This document shows, in pieces, positions 1 through 12,131 of a stretch of DNA of 64,000 nucleotides. The number at the start of each line of letters is the position of its first letter. Position 1 is the stretch's first letter. Made by a program: the position numbers and the translations under genes. The notes under the pieces were generated by a model. The model was not told the DNA's origin. It ran no database searches and saw only the letters and a list, made by a program, of their open reading frames with translations. The stretch lies in NCBI RefSeq assembly GCF_000218685.1, contig NW_006763295.1, forward strand, positions 2,430,882 through 2,494,881, read 5' to 3'. Source of the DNA: Serpula lacrymans var. lacrymans S7.9. Lineage: Eukaryota; Basidiomycota; Agaricomycetes; Boletales; Serpulaceae.

Positions 1-1149
1 CGGTCGGAAATGATCGAACATTTCCGTGAAGAAGTACCACCATAGTCCTGGGTTTGGTGTGAGGTCAGGAAGGCCCAAGCTGCAAGCATTATGAGATTCG
101 TCATTCACTTTGAATGCAAAATCATTAACAAACCTCACGCCCCATGTCTTTGGAATCCATGCCCAGCTACCGGAGACCGTCGTTGAAGCTATCATGAGCA
201 CTATCGAGTACGTGATGAATTCTATTAAAAGTGGTAGAACTCTTTTTGCGCTGAAGGAAAACGGGTGGGGTGAAGCTAAGTGTGACACGGGACCGCTAAG
301 GAGAAGCATAAAGATGGGCACCAGAAGTAAAATGGAGGAAAGGGAAAGCTGGATGACGAAAGCCAGGGTTAGCAAGGACAGCGATTTTTTCCCTGTATGG
401 TGATATGAAAATACAGAACATCAAGTAGACTGACTGGGCGGCGAACCTTGGCTTGCAAACATCAGAGTCAGTAGGGTCAAGGTATTGTCTATCGTGGAAG
501 TCGAGAGGGCGAAGGCCGGAAGAGATAAATATGGGTTAAGTAGATACCTATAAACAACGCCCGATCAGGGTGGATCCTGCTGTGAAGGTAGACGACTCTG
601 TACTACGACATGCAAGAACTGCTACTAGGTTGACCCTCTATTGCAGCAACATCGCGTCATCGTGCCTCAGAATGAAAGACTTACAGCGCAGCGATTAGAC
701 CGTCTCTTGTACTTGAAGCGACACGTTGTCGAAATCTCCATATACGCACAAGTGCTAAAGCTCCAATAGCGTCACATAACGTCCATAAAATAGAGCACGC
801 GACTCGAGACGTTGGAAGTATTGTCGAAAATAAGGACAGAAACAGAGGTGACTGCAAAGGTCGGCTTTTGAGTTTATCATGAAACACGGTATTCAAAATA
901 CAATTCGCACCTGGTAGAATACACCTCCAGAATAAGGATCGATGTTGTTCAGATACAAAAAAATCCCTTCTTGTACTGCATTGCCATGTAAGTGCATCAT
1001 ACCACAAGAAAGGGATTCAACGCACATCTTAGATGGGACGTTAAGGGCGATGACAGCTGCTGGTCGTATTTTAAGGTATCTGGAGGAATATTGAAAGCGA
1101 GAAGAAGCCTTCCGGCAACGAGCAAAGGAAAAACGAGTCCCGAGTCCAT
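1..1149 (-). CDS. PIGU: GPI transamidase subunit PIG-U homologue (5' part)
   Basis: This is a multi-membrane ER protein of the GPI transamidase complex, which attaches GPI anchors to proteins (yeast GAB1/CDC91). Six exons are visible on minus: 1149-1026, 975-911, 851-685, 547-447, 392-134 and 79 to the window edge, with all phases agreeing. Recognisable family stretches are SSPLTSHLRLQEG, IDPYSGGVFYQSPL, ALYLLNPYLSLPA, STIDNTLTLLTLMFASQG and LTPNPGLWWYFFTEMFDHF, in the order seen in PIG-U. The start MDSGLVFPLL fits the family N-terminus, a first membrane helix. Several hydrophobic segments follow. The gene continues beyond base 1, so the C-terminus is missing here. It lies head to head with the DUF6699 gene. 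The identification rests on remembered family motifs and is strong. Confidence 0.93.
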
Positions 1150-2029
1150 GAGTGGTTTCAAGTCATTGTAAACCGCCTTGACTTTACTGATCTGACTTTG
1201 AGCGCAAACGCTATTTCGTGTTTCAGTCATCAAGGAACGAACGCTCCTAGAAAGGCGAAAGTACAGAGGTGAGTGCTTCAGTGGTACACCGCAAGGGCAC
1301 GCGACAAATACTCAGGCTTAAATTATCAGCTTGAAAACAGTACAGTGTTCATGTAACTGTGGGAAGGATACGGTAGATGCCGCTCTCAAGCTTCTCCAGC
1401 TTCGTGACTTACAAGCAAGCTTTCGAACGCACTATATATAAATCATTGACCACAATATAGGCGTTTCTACGGTCATGGCACGCTGCACTGCGCAATAAGC
1501 CTCGCGACTTTAGGACGTGCTGTTATACGCAGCTCGACGCTTGCGCTTGTTATCCTTTGATTGATTATTACCACAGGACCACAGGAACACGACAATGTAA
1601 TATGGGCGAGCCGTGTGTAGAGAACAAAGAAATAAACACTGCGACGCAATTCACGGATGGGCAACGTGAATTCAGCCCAGTCGGCACGATGCATTTTGGC
1701 TAATGTTGGTCTAATGTCGCTTATGTTCGAAAGCCTCTCGGATGTTTACCGGAAGTCTCATTCGGGTATGTCTGCGTTGCCTCGAGGCAACCTCCAGGTG
1801 GTTTTCCCCTTGATGAAATCACATCGATGCATTCTCCTCCAAAATGTATCCACTGCCGATTCTTAGCTTGTTTCTGATTTTTTTGTGCTTTGACTGTGCT
1901 CGCGCATACCGGCGCAAGAGTCCATCATTTGGCTGACCTGCAGCTTTGACGCTCCATGCTATATAACCATGCAATTCGAGGTATAGCTAATCCTACATTT
2001 CACCCCATTGTAACGCCACTCACACACAT
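1150..2029. other. Divergent intergenic region
   Basis: This stretch separates two head-to-head genes and should hold both promoters. Short ORFs occur on both strands, but none has a recognisable motif or a convincing splice pattern. A TATATAAA-like run lies near 1433. Confidence 0.5.
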
Positions 2030-2810
2030 ATGTACGCGCTCAGTGTCATGGATAGCGACGTAGGACGGTCGTCCACATCGTCCCCTCGTTCCTGTTTGGC
2101 TCTGTCTAATGCTCAAAAGGCCAGCACATCACGTAGATCGCCAAAGACAGTACAGTTCCAAGATACGCCTAGACCCACCCTCCAGCCCTCTGGTAACAAA
2201 GAAAATATAACGACGTGTATGTACATCCTCCTGCATTACTGACATGAGGATTAATTGAGAACGGTTTATAGGCAACCGGTCGACATACTCCGAACTTAGT
2301 TCACTTGTCCACCCTTTTCTCGCCCTGTCAGCAGCTCCAATTGTATACGATATCCGGGAACCTCCATCTACCCTGCGATTCCCTCCACTCTCAGCACACC
2401 AGAGACATTCTTATCGACACCTTGCCGTGCCGTTGACCTCATCGTCTCCCCGTCATGTCAGGATCATCAGCAAAGAATTTCCGTGGTCTTTTGAACTAGA
2501 CTATACTCGACGCGTTGATCATAATTGTGTGACGTGTCTGGACGTTCTCTCGGCGTTGTACAGTGCCCTTCAAGCACCTTTAGCTGATCATGAGTGGGGC
2601 GTGGCTGACGAAAGCAGACGGAAAAGTATGCAACGAGTTCGAGCCCGAAGAATCGAAGCTGGTGGAAGTGCCCTCTTGCAGAGGGTCGATTGGCTAGGGA
2701 GTCGTGCTTTCTTCGGCGGGCTACGAAGAGATGATAAGTTTGCGAAGCAGAGGCTGTGTCCGGGCACGGTACAGGTTACAGAGACTTGGCTAGTAAAATT
2801 CAGGATTTGA
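2030..2810 (+). CDS. DUF6699 domain protein
   Basis: There are two exons, 2030-2216 and 2272-2810, joined across a 55-base intron with a GTATGT donor. The N-terminal 60 residues are Ser/Thr/Pro-rich and probably disordered. The rest reads HPFLALSAAPIVYDIREPPS, then a segment ending in WSFELDY, then a helix CLDVLSALYSALQAPL, and a C-terminal end with VTETWLVKF. This order is that of DUF6699, a domain common in Agaricomycetes and of unknown biochemical role. The start may be 2030 or the in-frame ATG at 2048. The protein is about 240 residues. No signal peptide or membrane helix is seen. Function unknown. Confidence 0.75.
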
Positions 2811-4224
2811 ATTTATTTATTTATGATTGGATACCAGCACTTTTTTGCTCAGTTGTGCTTCTGCATCACCTCGTTTCCATAAGTCTAGACACCCCTACAA
2901 AAAGGCTATGGGATGGTTCTAATGCGGTACGATCGCACGGGTCAATCAGACTCTTCCGACTCGGGAGGTAAGTATGGGACTAATTATTGAGCCTTGCGGC
3001 TGCTGTGCGATGAAGATTGTGCGGCGAGGCTGTGAATTTGTAGTTGTAGGTCCAACATCATGATTGATTATTTTCTGCGAAGCAATAATGCAACACCAAA
3101 CAATAATGTGCGAGAAACTGGAGAATCGTATCCCCCATATACCGGTTGTGTGTAATATTTTCAGATTTCCTTGACACCAGTGAAGCAACGGCCTGGTGTA
3201 ATACATTTTACATCGGATAGCTCGACAAAAGAAACTCGGACACTTCGTAAACCGATGTGACTTGTAACTATAGGCTGGCGATAAGCTGTCAAAAATCTGG
3301 ATACATTGGATATCCAGTGACAACAGCCTTGGATCATGTCCACAAAGCTATTTGACGTTTCTGCGACACAGACCAGAACCACAATAAAATCAGCATTCCA
3401 GACGCGGCACAAGGGAGATTTAAGAGTACCGGTTAGTATTTATTACTGGATAAGACGTGATGCACCGAGGCTCGGTTGGGTGAACCATGAGACTTACAAA
3501 AACGTGACGGCTGACAACCATTGACACTGCACTGAACCGCGGCTGGGCGACACAAGACAAAATATATTTGCAATGCGGACTACAATGTTACCGATCCTGA
3601 CCGTCATGATGATGATACATATGGGTCCCAGTGTACGCTGTTCGAGACTGGAAAGAGAACAAAGACCCAATTGACGCGGTGCGAATTCGGAGATAAAAAT
3701 GAATATTTTCGAAGTCCGTGCCCTGGCATTTTGGTCCTTTTGGCAGATTGAGAAATTCTGTGTGGTTGGGACGTGTGCTACATTGTTTTTCTGTTTAAAG
3801 TTATCATTTCTCAGTGCTTTGAGTTAGCATGAAGTGATAATCTAATCGCAGACAGGTTCACCGTGCGGTTGCCAGGTGGTGATCTGATCAATTCAATTCG
3901 AAGAAGGCCTCAATCGGGAATGAGCCACATTTAACCCTAGCCCTTTCCTGTTCTGGCTTTGGACCTCACCAGGCCTCACCTCAAACGCCCAGTATCATGT
4001 CGTTTTTTTGTGTGCGCATATATACACGGTTACAGGTTTAGTTGTATTCTCTAAACGCATTTGTTCTCTCTTTAGGAATGGTTGACTCTGACTCGGAAAG
4101 GCCATGGTGGCATTATTTGACTCCAGGTGAGTATAAAATCTAAGTCTACAGAGTCTTATCCAGCATCAAGTCTCACAACTCTCATCGTAAAATCTCATTT
4201 ATATTTCACCGCGCAATAACTATC
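2811..4224. other. Intergenic region, no supported gene
   Basis: About 1.4 kb without a gene I can support. At 4079-4130 there is a short open stretch starting with ATG (MVDSDSERPWWHYLTPG) followed by a good GTGAGT donor. It could be a 5' leader exon of the gene at 4225, but joining it in frame meets a stop, so at best it is untranslated or an upstream ORF. Confidence 0.45.
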
Positions 4225-5334
4225 ATGGTAGCGAAGATATTCAGCAAACGCTCTCGTTCAGGCAACGGAAGCCTGAGTCCAGCTGTTCAGCTCAAGAAGC
4301 AAGAAGACGCGGTAATGGAGCTCCTAAGGGAGTTATACAAATGTAACGGCGTTGTACCCAACGTTCAGGTGCAAGGATTCGTCACAAGATGCGACTCGTG
4401 GGTTGTTCTTTTCCTGACCGATAAGCGCCGTGTTTTGATCCTCCCCTTGATAGATGTGAAGAACTACGGAAAAGCCTTGCAGAGCAGTTATTGATGTCAG
4501 ATAAGACACAAATCGACCAAATCCAGGATGAGATCAATCAACTCAACGCAGACTGCGCTAAGCTTATGGAAGATATCAAGGTCGGTTGGTTAACTAATTG
4601 TGTTGCATATATAGCTCAATGTACAATAGAACGCGCGGAAAACAGCTCTCAGAAATGATATAGTCCTGAGCCTCGCGCAACCTCAAGGTAGTAGGACTTG
4701 GCTCAATCCTAACAAATGCTATCTGACTTGAATAGCCCCCAATCCAGCTCATTCCAGCCCTGTCGCAAATAACGCTCACCAGGCGAATGGGTCCAACAGT
4801 GGTCTCAGCGCAACCATGTATCACAGCGCTCCGAGTGTTCTCCAAGAAGGGAGCGTGTTTGGAACCGGTAACACCACGATGGCTACTATGGCCACTAGGG
4901 GCTCGTCTACGACCAACTCAACCTATGGTAAGGCTGCTCGCTCTGCAATCCAACACCAATAACTGATAATCACATATACTAGCTTCTTCACAGCCAGTCA
5001 GCTCCCACCAAGGAAACTCGTCCATGGGGCACCCCTCACAACCGCAACGGTCACCACCTCCATCGATGAACCGCCAAAACTCGGAGCACTCGTCCGACGA
5101 CACGTCTTCGTCTTCCCTTGGGTTCAACCCTGAAGGAATGAGCTTCTTTAACTTCAGCGGTAACGGTAAACCGAACGTCGATTCCCCGACGATTAATATT
5201 GGAGGATCAAGAAACTCGGGTGCAGGTGAGGACCTTGTTGTTCAGTCGACCTAGCGGTGATAACTAACCATCTTTGTGTAGTCAAGCAATACACTGTACC
5301 ACAGTCCTATTTCAACGGACAAGTTTCGTTATGA
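4225..5334 (+). CDS. Low-complexity protein with coiled coil and Gly/Asn C-terminal motif
   Basis: Five exons (4225-4397, 4454-4584, 4736-4927, 4983-5225, 5282-5334) give 263 residues. The basic N-terminus is followed by a charged helical or coiled-coil stretch (ELRKSLAEQLL, IDQIQDEINQLNADCAKL). A long Ser/Thr/Asn/His-rich segment comes next. The end reads FNFSGNGKPNVDSPTINIGG followed by SRNSGAVKQY. That ending resembles the C-termini of the small proteins at 12.8, 17.1 and 21.5 kb (GGSxNRGGG then Q-Y), and the last intron splits the same Gly-rich position. I therefore treat it as a divergent relative or functional analogue. The donor of intron 2 (GTTGGT) is the weakest call. No kinase gene lies upstream. 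Function unknown; possibly a self-assembling adaptor. Confidence 0.6.
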
Positions 5335-5954
5335 TGTAGCTGATAGAGTCATAACATATGTTGCCTTTGAATATACCCGCCCCCCTTAGTATCGATAAAG
5401 TATGGTTTCTTGGTTTTTTTGTATGTCCATCAGAATGGGTGGTTGGGTATTAGTTATCGATAGGATTATTTTTTTGTAATACAACGACCGTGTCAAGGAC
5501 TTTATTTAATGTCTTGCAATGATGAGGTATCTTCAAATGAAAGTGTAGTTCCGATGCAGCGGTCAGACTGGACCTGATAATTGGCATTGGTCGTTTGTAG
5601 AATTTACGAGTAAGTTTGCAGCGTCAAAAATCGTAGTTGGGGGGTGGAGAGGGCAAGTCACCGTTGGCAGTAGGGCTGTGAATTTGTGTTTGTGGGTCCC
5701 AGCCGCAATTGTCAGGCTACTCATTCCTACATGGCCCGTGTCCCAGATCTAGAAATGGAGCTGCTTTAATCGGTACCACGGCGTAAAAATCACCGTAATA
5801 AATCATAGCATACACGAACATACACACACATTTATCACCATCTTTTTGTTGCGCCAAAACTTGGCCAGAAAGTGCAAATAAATTACAGGATGTCGAAAAT
5901 AATGCATAGATACATGAGTGATAGAAAATGCGATTGTCCCTTCATTCCAAAGCA
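5335..5954. other. Convergent 3' intergenic region
   Basis: Region between two convergent gene ends. It is AT-rich and no coding signal is seen. Confidence 0.5.
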
Positions 5955-7180
5955 TTATTCTCCATTTGACGGAGTGTCTTTTTGTATAGCATCGGGCGGT
6001 GGTTTCCTAGCTACGACCGCAACCACACGTAAGAACGCTCTCCTTATCGCCCTCCCTAGCTCAAATATAGATCGCACCACACAATGCACGCCATACACGA
6101 TAAACTGTAAGCTGACAATAGTTCCCGCGAGGAAGGACATCACGAGCACTGCTGTAGGCCATGCTGACCAAGACACACAGAGCAAGAATACCATGAGAGC
6201 GCAAGCAGATGCAAACATGCACAGAGCAGGCATGCGCGCGGATATGCAGAAAAACATATATGTACCATACACGTCTCGAGCCATATTCTGTCAGTCGTAG
6301 TTTGAGATTTCGGTACCCTAGTGACGATAGATAATACGCACCCGAAACTTCGAAGCATTTGCGCCACTATAGGCTAACAAAAACCACGCATCTAGAGCGA
6401 TACCAATACCCGACGATATACTTCCAAGGGCTATGGCTCGCCGGGCGAGGCTGTCGACCGAGAAGAGCGAACCTGACGAGAAGCCAAATACCGCAGCATC
6501 CAACCTACCAACGTCGAAGCATATGAGGCACACGAACGGTTGAAGAGCCTGAAAACGTACCCAGCTAATGCTACAAGCTACAGCAGCATTAATGCAGATC
6601 GGGAATAACTTGAAGATAAACTCACTGAAGCTCCTACGAAGGACCACTCTGCTTGCAGTTTAGAAAGCACTTTCTCGAAATCAGAGTCGACTCGAGCGTT
6701 ACGCAGATCCCAGTACGGGGAGAACCTGTCGACAAAACACTCCATCACTGACACAGAAGGATCAGGAGCCATTTGCTCCGAGTATGTCGGAAGAATCGAG
6801 GCCGCTATCCAAGAGATGATGGCGACATCCTTGGTGGGAGTTTGACGAACTTTTTGCATGTCCGTAGAACTTTCGCCAGTCTCTTCGTCATCAAAGCATG
6901 CCCGTGGCGCTCCATGTTGAAGTAGGGGTTCTTTTTCTTCCTCTGATTGGGCATCATGGGAGTCGGACCAATAACCTTTAATGTCTAGAGTCTCTATCCT
7001 AAAATCGCCGATCGCTGATCCACCAAAGTCGTCGACCCATGGACGATCGGACTCTGATCGAGATTGACACGAAGATACTTCCGTTTCAGTGAGCTCGCCG
7101 TTGGCTACCACAAGACTATTGAGATTTTGCTGACCATGGATAACCAATGAAAGAAACGCACATAAATTCTCATCCATCAT
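5955..7180 (-). CDS. Four-pass-like membrane protein of Agaricomycete type
   Basis: Exons are 7180-6626, 6577-6561 (17 bases), 6504-6342 and 6287-5955, in phase, giving 355 residues. The first ~150 residues are acidic and polar. Next comes an amphipathic segment (FEKVLSKLQAEWSFVG), then hydrophobic helices around LVALAGLDAAVFGF, ISSGIGIALDAWFLLAY, MFFCISARMPALCMF and SACALMVFLLCV, and a last hydrophobic segment near VLVMSFLAGTIVSLQF. A basic tail follows. Similar proteins of unknown role are frequent in mushroom genomes. The start ATG at 7180 is the first in frame; an upstream exon cannot be excluded. It is convergent with the 4.2 kb gene. Function unknown. Confidence 0.78.
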
Positions 7181-8663
7181 AGAATCAGCCACATCCGAAT
7201 AAGTATTCGACCTTGAGAGGATGCCAGATTGCGTCGGTGGCTGCAGTTTGGCAATAACGCAAGCGGTGTTTGTTCTACCTCTGCTGGAACCGCGTTGTTG
7301 CCGTGTGGTCGCATTCAGATTGATTTCAAGCTCTGGGTGTCCCGTTAAGCATACGAGAAGAAAGCGATTACTTTGTTTGAAAACCTACTTGGGTCTGTTC
7401 CCTGGATTTTTAGGAGGTCTCCAAGTGAGAGACTCGCAGTTGCAACCAAATTGCGTTTTTTGCCCTTCTTCTTGCTTTGCGATCGATGAAACACTTGAAT
7501 ATTTACACGAGAGTCAACATTCACACTTCGTCTTTGTGTCATACATACAAGTCAGTTCGTGGGTATCCGACTAGAATGGGCGTCACTCACAGTGCGAAGG
7601 GAAGTTTTAAGTTGGGATTTTGTCCATCGCAGCCGAGAATCGTCTCATGGAATTGGTGGTCGTCGACGACAACGGTGACTATTGGTCTCCAGGATTTTTC
7701 TGGACGAAGTAAATGCAAGCCTCGTGTACGGATAACTGATGGAAGTGGCTGTTAGTTTTTGCAGAAATTTGGTTGAATGCAACCTGAGCCGACGACGTAC
7801 CAGTGAAAAACCAAAGTCTGGGAGGCCAAATTATTAGTAAGAGTTTCAGGACTAGTCAGGTGGCGGATTGAACTTTGCCGCAGAAAATATGTACATACTT
7901 TGGGGAATTTTTGTCTACCATCACACTATGAACTGAAAGCTTTTTATATCCAAGCCAGAGTCACTACAGAATATGCGGCCTGGTTTGAAATCCAATGCAC
8001 GTATTTTCGTCTGCTAATAAGCAGTACTGTTGCTACACTGCCAGTTTCTCCACGACTCGTGATCGGCGTATTAGGAAGCTATGCGCGTGAGGGGTACATA
8101 GGAGTCTGGGATGGACTATTGACGGAAGCACTTGGTACGTGATGGCGCGGACTCCGAAATTGTATCTCCGGTTTAGCATGGACAAAATAGGTCTAGATTG
8201 CATTACGCTTACTTCCCTGATGCGGTTACTGACAGATAGTTCACAGAGCTGTCGATGAGAATTCCTAGTTTCTTTTCACAAACCACGATGGTACATTAAT
8301 TTTGATATAGCAACGGTCATCACTACAGCTTTACACATCTCACGTAGCAGGCAGTGTAAGTCATGGTTGTCTTCTAACCTTTTTCCAGTATCACCCTTGT
8401 TCATTCATTATACCCATTCCTCCGATTTGGTGAGCATTTTCACAGTGGGCTTACAACAACAGCTATTTCAAGAATATTCATCGGTTGGATAAGACAAGTA
8501 TATGTATCGGTCAGCCTGTCATATTATTACTGACTTGTATTCTGCGCTCTCTGCATAGCATAGCATACTACTGCTCGAATCCCTCCTCAACTTATCATTC
8601 CTCTCAATACATCGTTTATTAGGCATCTAGTAACGGAAGCCTGAATCGTCCACCTTCTTTTTC
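7181..8663. other. Divergent intergenic region
   Basis: About 1.5 kb between divergently transcribed genes. It contains short ORFs only, none with a recognisable motif. A run of pyrimidines and TATA-like AT-rich patches precede the gene at 8664. Confidence 0.45.
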
Positions 8664-9965
8664 ATGGCACAATCCAACATACAACTTCGCGATGTTAATG
8701 ATTACATCGAAATGGGTCCTGGAGAATGGGCATCAAGCCTGTATCTAGAAAGTGACAAGCTCCCTACTCCTCTCATATCAGCCCAACGACGTGTGGAAGT
8801 CCTCAAGGTGATGCTCCTCCACTACAAGGGTCTATATCCTAAAACAGAGTTGAGGTTGAGTGTCGAAGACAACAATCGTATTCAAGAGCGTTTCAGCAGG
8901 GCTGAGCCAATAATGAATAGGTGTTTGCAAACTTTGTATACCCCACTACCGCGTGCTTTATCTCATATCCTGTTCCAGGCTTGAGAGCATCGAGGCCGAA
9001 ATCCCAAAATGGGGCTTCACACTCAATCCTCTAAGGTTAACGAACAGATACAACGAATCTGAATACTACATCAGCCAGAGCAAATTCCTGCCTATGGAGT
9101 TCACGGTAAGGCAGTGGAATCGGCAATAAATAATGCATCAACTAAGAGATCTTGTGGTGATACAGCTATTGGGGTATAAATTGGACCTGCGTCCGAATAC
9201 ATTGGTTACGAATGGTAAGTCTGATATTTGCTCAATTTTTGCTAAGCGGATGGGCAATGATAATTCCCAATTTGAGAATTGATTTCCTTAGAAAATGATG
9301 ATTGCATCGAGTTTACAACGTTGAGTACTTTGAGCAGCGGTATTCTCCAAACGGTCGTGGATAATGGTACATTTCAGCCTATTTGCTGCTCTCATGAGAG
9401 CTGAATCGTTCCTTCTTTACGAACAGAATGCGAAGCACATTGCGTGGTTCCATACATATGCAACAGTGACGAACTTAAATCGCCAAGGGCTACCACCAGT
9501 CCCCCGGAAGCACAGTCCGTGGTTCCATACATATGCAACAGTGACGAACTTGAATCGCCAAGGGCTACCACCAGTCCCCCGGAAGCACAGTCCGTGGTTC
9601 CATACATATGCAACAGTGACGAACTTGAATCGCCAAGGGCTACCACCAGTCTCTCGGAAGTACAGTCCGTGGTTCCATACATGTGCGGCAGTGACGAACT
9701 TGAATCGCCAAGGGCTACCACCAGTCTCCCGTTTTCTACTGACGAGAGCGCAGACGAAATCAAAGCTCCTATCTTGAACTTGAACGTAACCGATTCGGAT
9801 GCCTCGATTCAATGTTTGCGGGAGATATTAGCCTTTGCTGAGAAGGGGAAGCTTTTGGGTTTGCAGGTGAACTTCAACGCCAACTGCAATATTTACCAAA
9901 GCTCCGACTCCAGTGTAGTTCCCTCTGATGTGAGGGTGGGAGACCACAATACCGGAGGGAGCTAG
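8664..9965 (+). CDS. Helical protein with 25-residue tandem repeats and Asn/Gly C-terminus
   Basis: Five exons (8664-8920, 8979-9105, 9166-9214, 9292-9366, 9427-9965) give 348 residues with consistent phases. The N-terminal part is helical (RRVEVLKVMLLHYKGLYPKT, ELRLSVEDNNRIQERF) and includes a W...LNPLRLTNRYNESEYYISQ segment. That segment aligns loosely with the SWNPRKIYKQRRRHLKLAAE region of the small proteins in the downstream modules. Residues in exon 5 form almost four copies of a 25-residue repeat starting VVPYICNSDELESP. The C-terminus has an acidic stretch, a short amphipathic helix (LREILAFAEKGKLLGL) and a final VRVGDHNTGGS, close to the RHIM core pattern V/I-x-V/I-G-x-x-N. I infer a divergent member of the same family, without a head-to-head kinase. 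Function unknown. Confidence 0.68.
9444..9735 (+). repeat. 75-bp in-frame tandem repeat, about 3.9 copies
   Basis: Units begin at 9444, 9519, 9594 and 9669 and are nearly identical at the DNA level. Each encodes 25 residues (VVPYICNSDELESPRATTSP plus five). The high DNA identity indicates recent expansion. Both the reading frame and length are preserved. Confidence 0.95.
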
Positions 9966-10605
9966 TCTGAATCCTGTGATGTGCTGTAAGTTGACTTTAC
10001 AGTCTACTATACAAAACAGCCGTCAACTGCACCTAGCTCTACGCAAGAATGGTAGCGAGGTCGAATATTTCATAGCACGGGTAGGATGGCAATCACCACC
10101 CCATCCTCAACATATAATTTACGTGTAAATGTGGACGTGTAGCGATAGTTGCTGCGATGTTGTAATTGGATACAGGCTTACGAATTTGGGCATGTACATA
10201 TGCTCAGCCTAAAGTCGTAAGTAGTTGATAAGTATCACAATTATTATTCCACGCCAGTAGCATTGGTCTAAGGTTTGTCTCCTAATGCCAGACCTCATGA
10301 GGAATTAAGTTCAACCGTTGGTATTGTCCGCTAGTTTGGGTAATTTCTCAACACATAGGGGGAGATCCGCCTTGTCCTATACGCGTTGACAAGGATCATG
10401 CATAAGGAAAGACTTTTCTGATAGCCGTACGGCGGGAGGAAAGACGTAAATTTATAAATCGACGAAGTTACTTTGACACATGTGGACAGGCTCTCACCCG
10501 CTTGTCAGGATCGTGACAGGCCAAGTGTCAGGGGGGAAGGGGGACTTATGACTTTGATCGTCGAGTGACGATAAGGACTGCCGGAGTTCACATGCAGAAG
10601 TAAAG
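9966..10605. other. Convergent 3' intergenic region
   Basis: Region between the 8.7 kb gene end and the start of the first duplicated unit. No coding signal is seen. Confidence 0.5.
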
Positions 10606-10746
10606 CAACAACACATTCATATGCAGCTGCGACTCCTGGTCACATGAAGTACGCTTAACGTACACTACACAGAGGCCAGGAATCCAGTTCCTCGGATAGA
10701 TCCATAAGTAGATAGAGCAGGTATAATGGTAAAGAACGTAAGGGTT

Positions 10747-12131
10747 TCAAGGCGTTGGCATCGCCGGCACTCTCCTGATAATATAACCGATGCGACGGGT
10801 CCAATGAGTAACACCACGAACAAGGCCTGTGATATTGCCATCCTCCTTGTCAACGACGCGTGAGCGTAATTTCCAGCCGCTGAGCTGCTTGAGAATCTGG
10901 TCAAAACGCGCAACGACTTCATCCATAGTAGGCCGCTTTGCTGGGTCATCCTGTACCATGTCATTCACCAAAGGTTCCATGAATTCGAATCCATTCTTTG
11001 TCTGGATACGAAAATCATGTACATTCAGCCCCTTCCTTTGGTAGTACGAATGTTTACTCACCAGCAAAAATGTATTCCTAATCATATTACCAAGATAGTA
11101 GACATCTGTTGGGAACGGGTTACGAGGCTCATTCGACTTCTGAAATTCGGGCACAGTCTTGTCTCCTCCCTTTATAGGACTCTCCAGAGGCGCGACGTTA
11201 TTAGCATCGTAACGCCGAGATATACCAAAATCGATGAAAAAGTATTTTAGCGGGCGTTGAGTGCGAGTGAAACATCTAGCTTCCCCTTGGTAGTCGCGTC
11301 TCATCACAATGTCCTGGGGATGATACGGATCGATGAAAAGACGCGTAGCATCCATCATAATGTTCAGAGCCATACAGTCGCTAAATAATCATTCAATGGT
11401 AGGGGTTGTGAGGAGCGAGTAACACACACCGATGTGCGACACGTTGTCTATGGATGAATTGAAGACCCTGGTAAATTATACGTTTCAGAGGTATCATCGA
11501 GAGGTCGACAAGCTCTTTACCACAAAAAGTTGGTGAAAGCATTCGACTACCTCACCACAAGTTTCGAAGCGTGGTTTGGTGAACGGTCGCAGTAAGGGCA
11601 TGACTATGATAGCCCGGTCTTCATCGTCAGGTAAATGGAGCACGTCGTAGATTGGTACACAATGGTTGGCAGGATCAGAGGCAAGTGCTTCAGAAGAGAA
11701 TAGTTGGCCGATTTCAATCTCATAGGGATGCCGAGACTTTTTCATTAGCTTCAAAGTCACAAACAATCCGTCAGATATGCGAGTTGCATCCAATATGTGC
11801 TGAATCTGAGAGCGGTCACTGGAGAATGTAGAGGATGTAGATCGCGACGTCGTACCAGAGGCCCACGGCTATCTTCACAGTCCATCCAATCCTTTTTGGT
11901 GCCTTGCCATGAAGGAACCCACCCTGGAGAGTATCGAGGGCGAAGCAAATACCCAGCATCTTTCAACCATTGATAGTGTCTGCACCACAGTAATTCACCT
12001 GGCTCGATGGCACCGGGCATGGTTGAGATAGGACCACCCAACGTTTCAAGCGCACGTTCCTCAAACTTTGCTTGATCCTGGTCTCTTTTTGCATCTTCTT
12101 CAGCTTGACGCTTGCGACGACGGGAAAGCAT
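10747..12131 (-). CDS. Protein kinase 1 of the triplicated module
   Basis: Five exons (12131-11856, 11805-11521, 11467-11430, 11380-11062, 11001-10747) encode 390 residues. The N-terminus is a basic, charged helix (MLSRRRKRQAEEDAKR) followed by a Trp-rich region (WCRHYQWLKDAGYLL). The kinase fold follows. There is no clear glycine loop. A VTLK lysine and a downstream Glu (EIEIGQLF) match the beta-3 Lys and alpha-C Glu. The catalytic loop AHRDCMALNIMMD is split by intron 3 inside the Arg codon. FIDFG supplies DFG, VPEF stands in the APE position, and TDVYYLGNMI is helix F. The C-tail is basic. All catalytic residues are present after splicing, so an active enzyme is likely. Such kinases are expanded in Agaricomycetes; the substrate is unknown. 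It is head to head with the gene at 12762. Confidence 0.88.

Noticed and set aside
9444..9735. CRISPR-like array
   Set aside because: Units are contiguous with no unique spacers and are coding, and the genome is fungal.
9392..9812. Long minus-strand ORFs over the 75-bp repeats
   Set aside because: A 75-base period keeps all six frames open. The plus frame is supported by splicing to upstream exons and by the C-terminal part.
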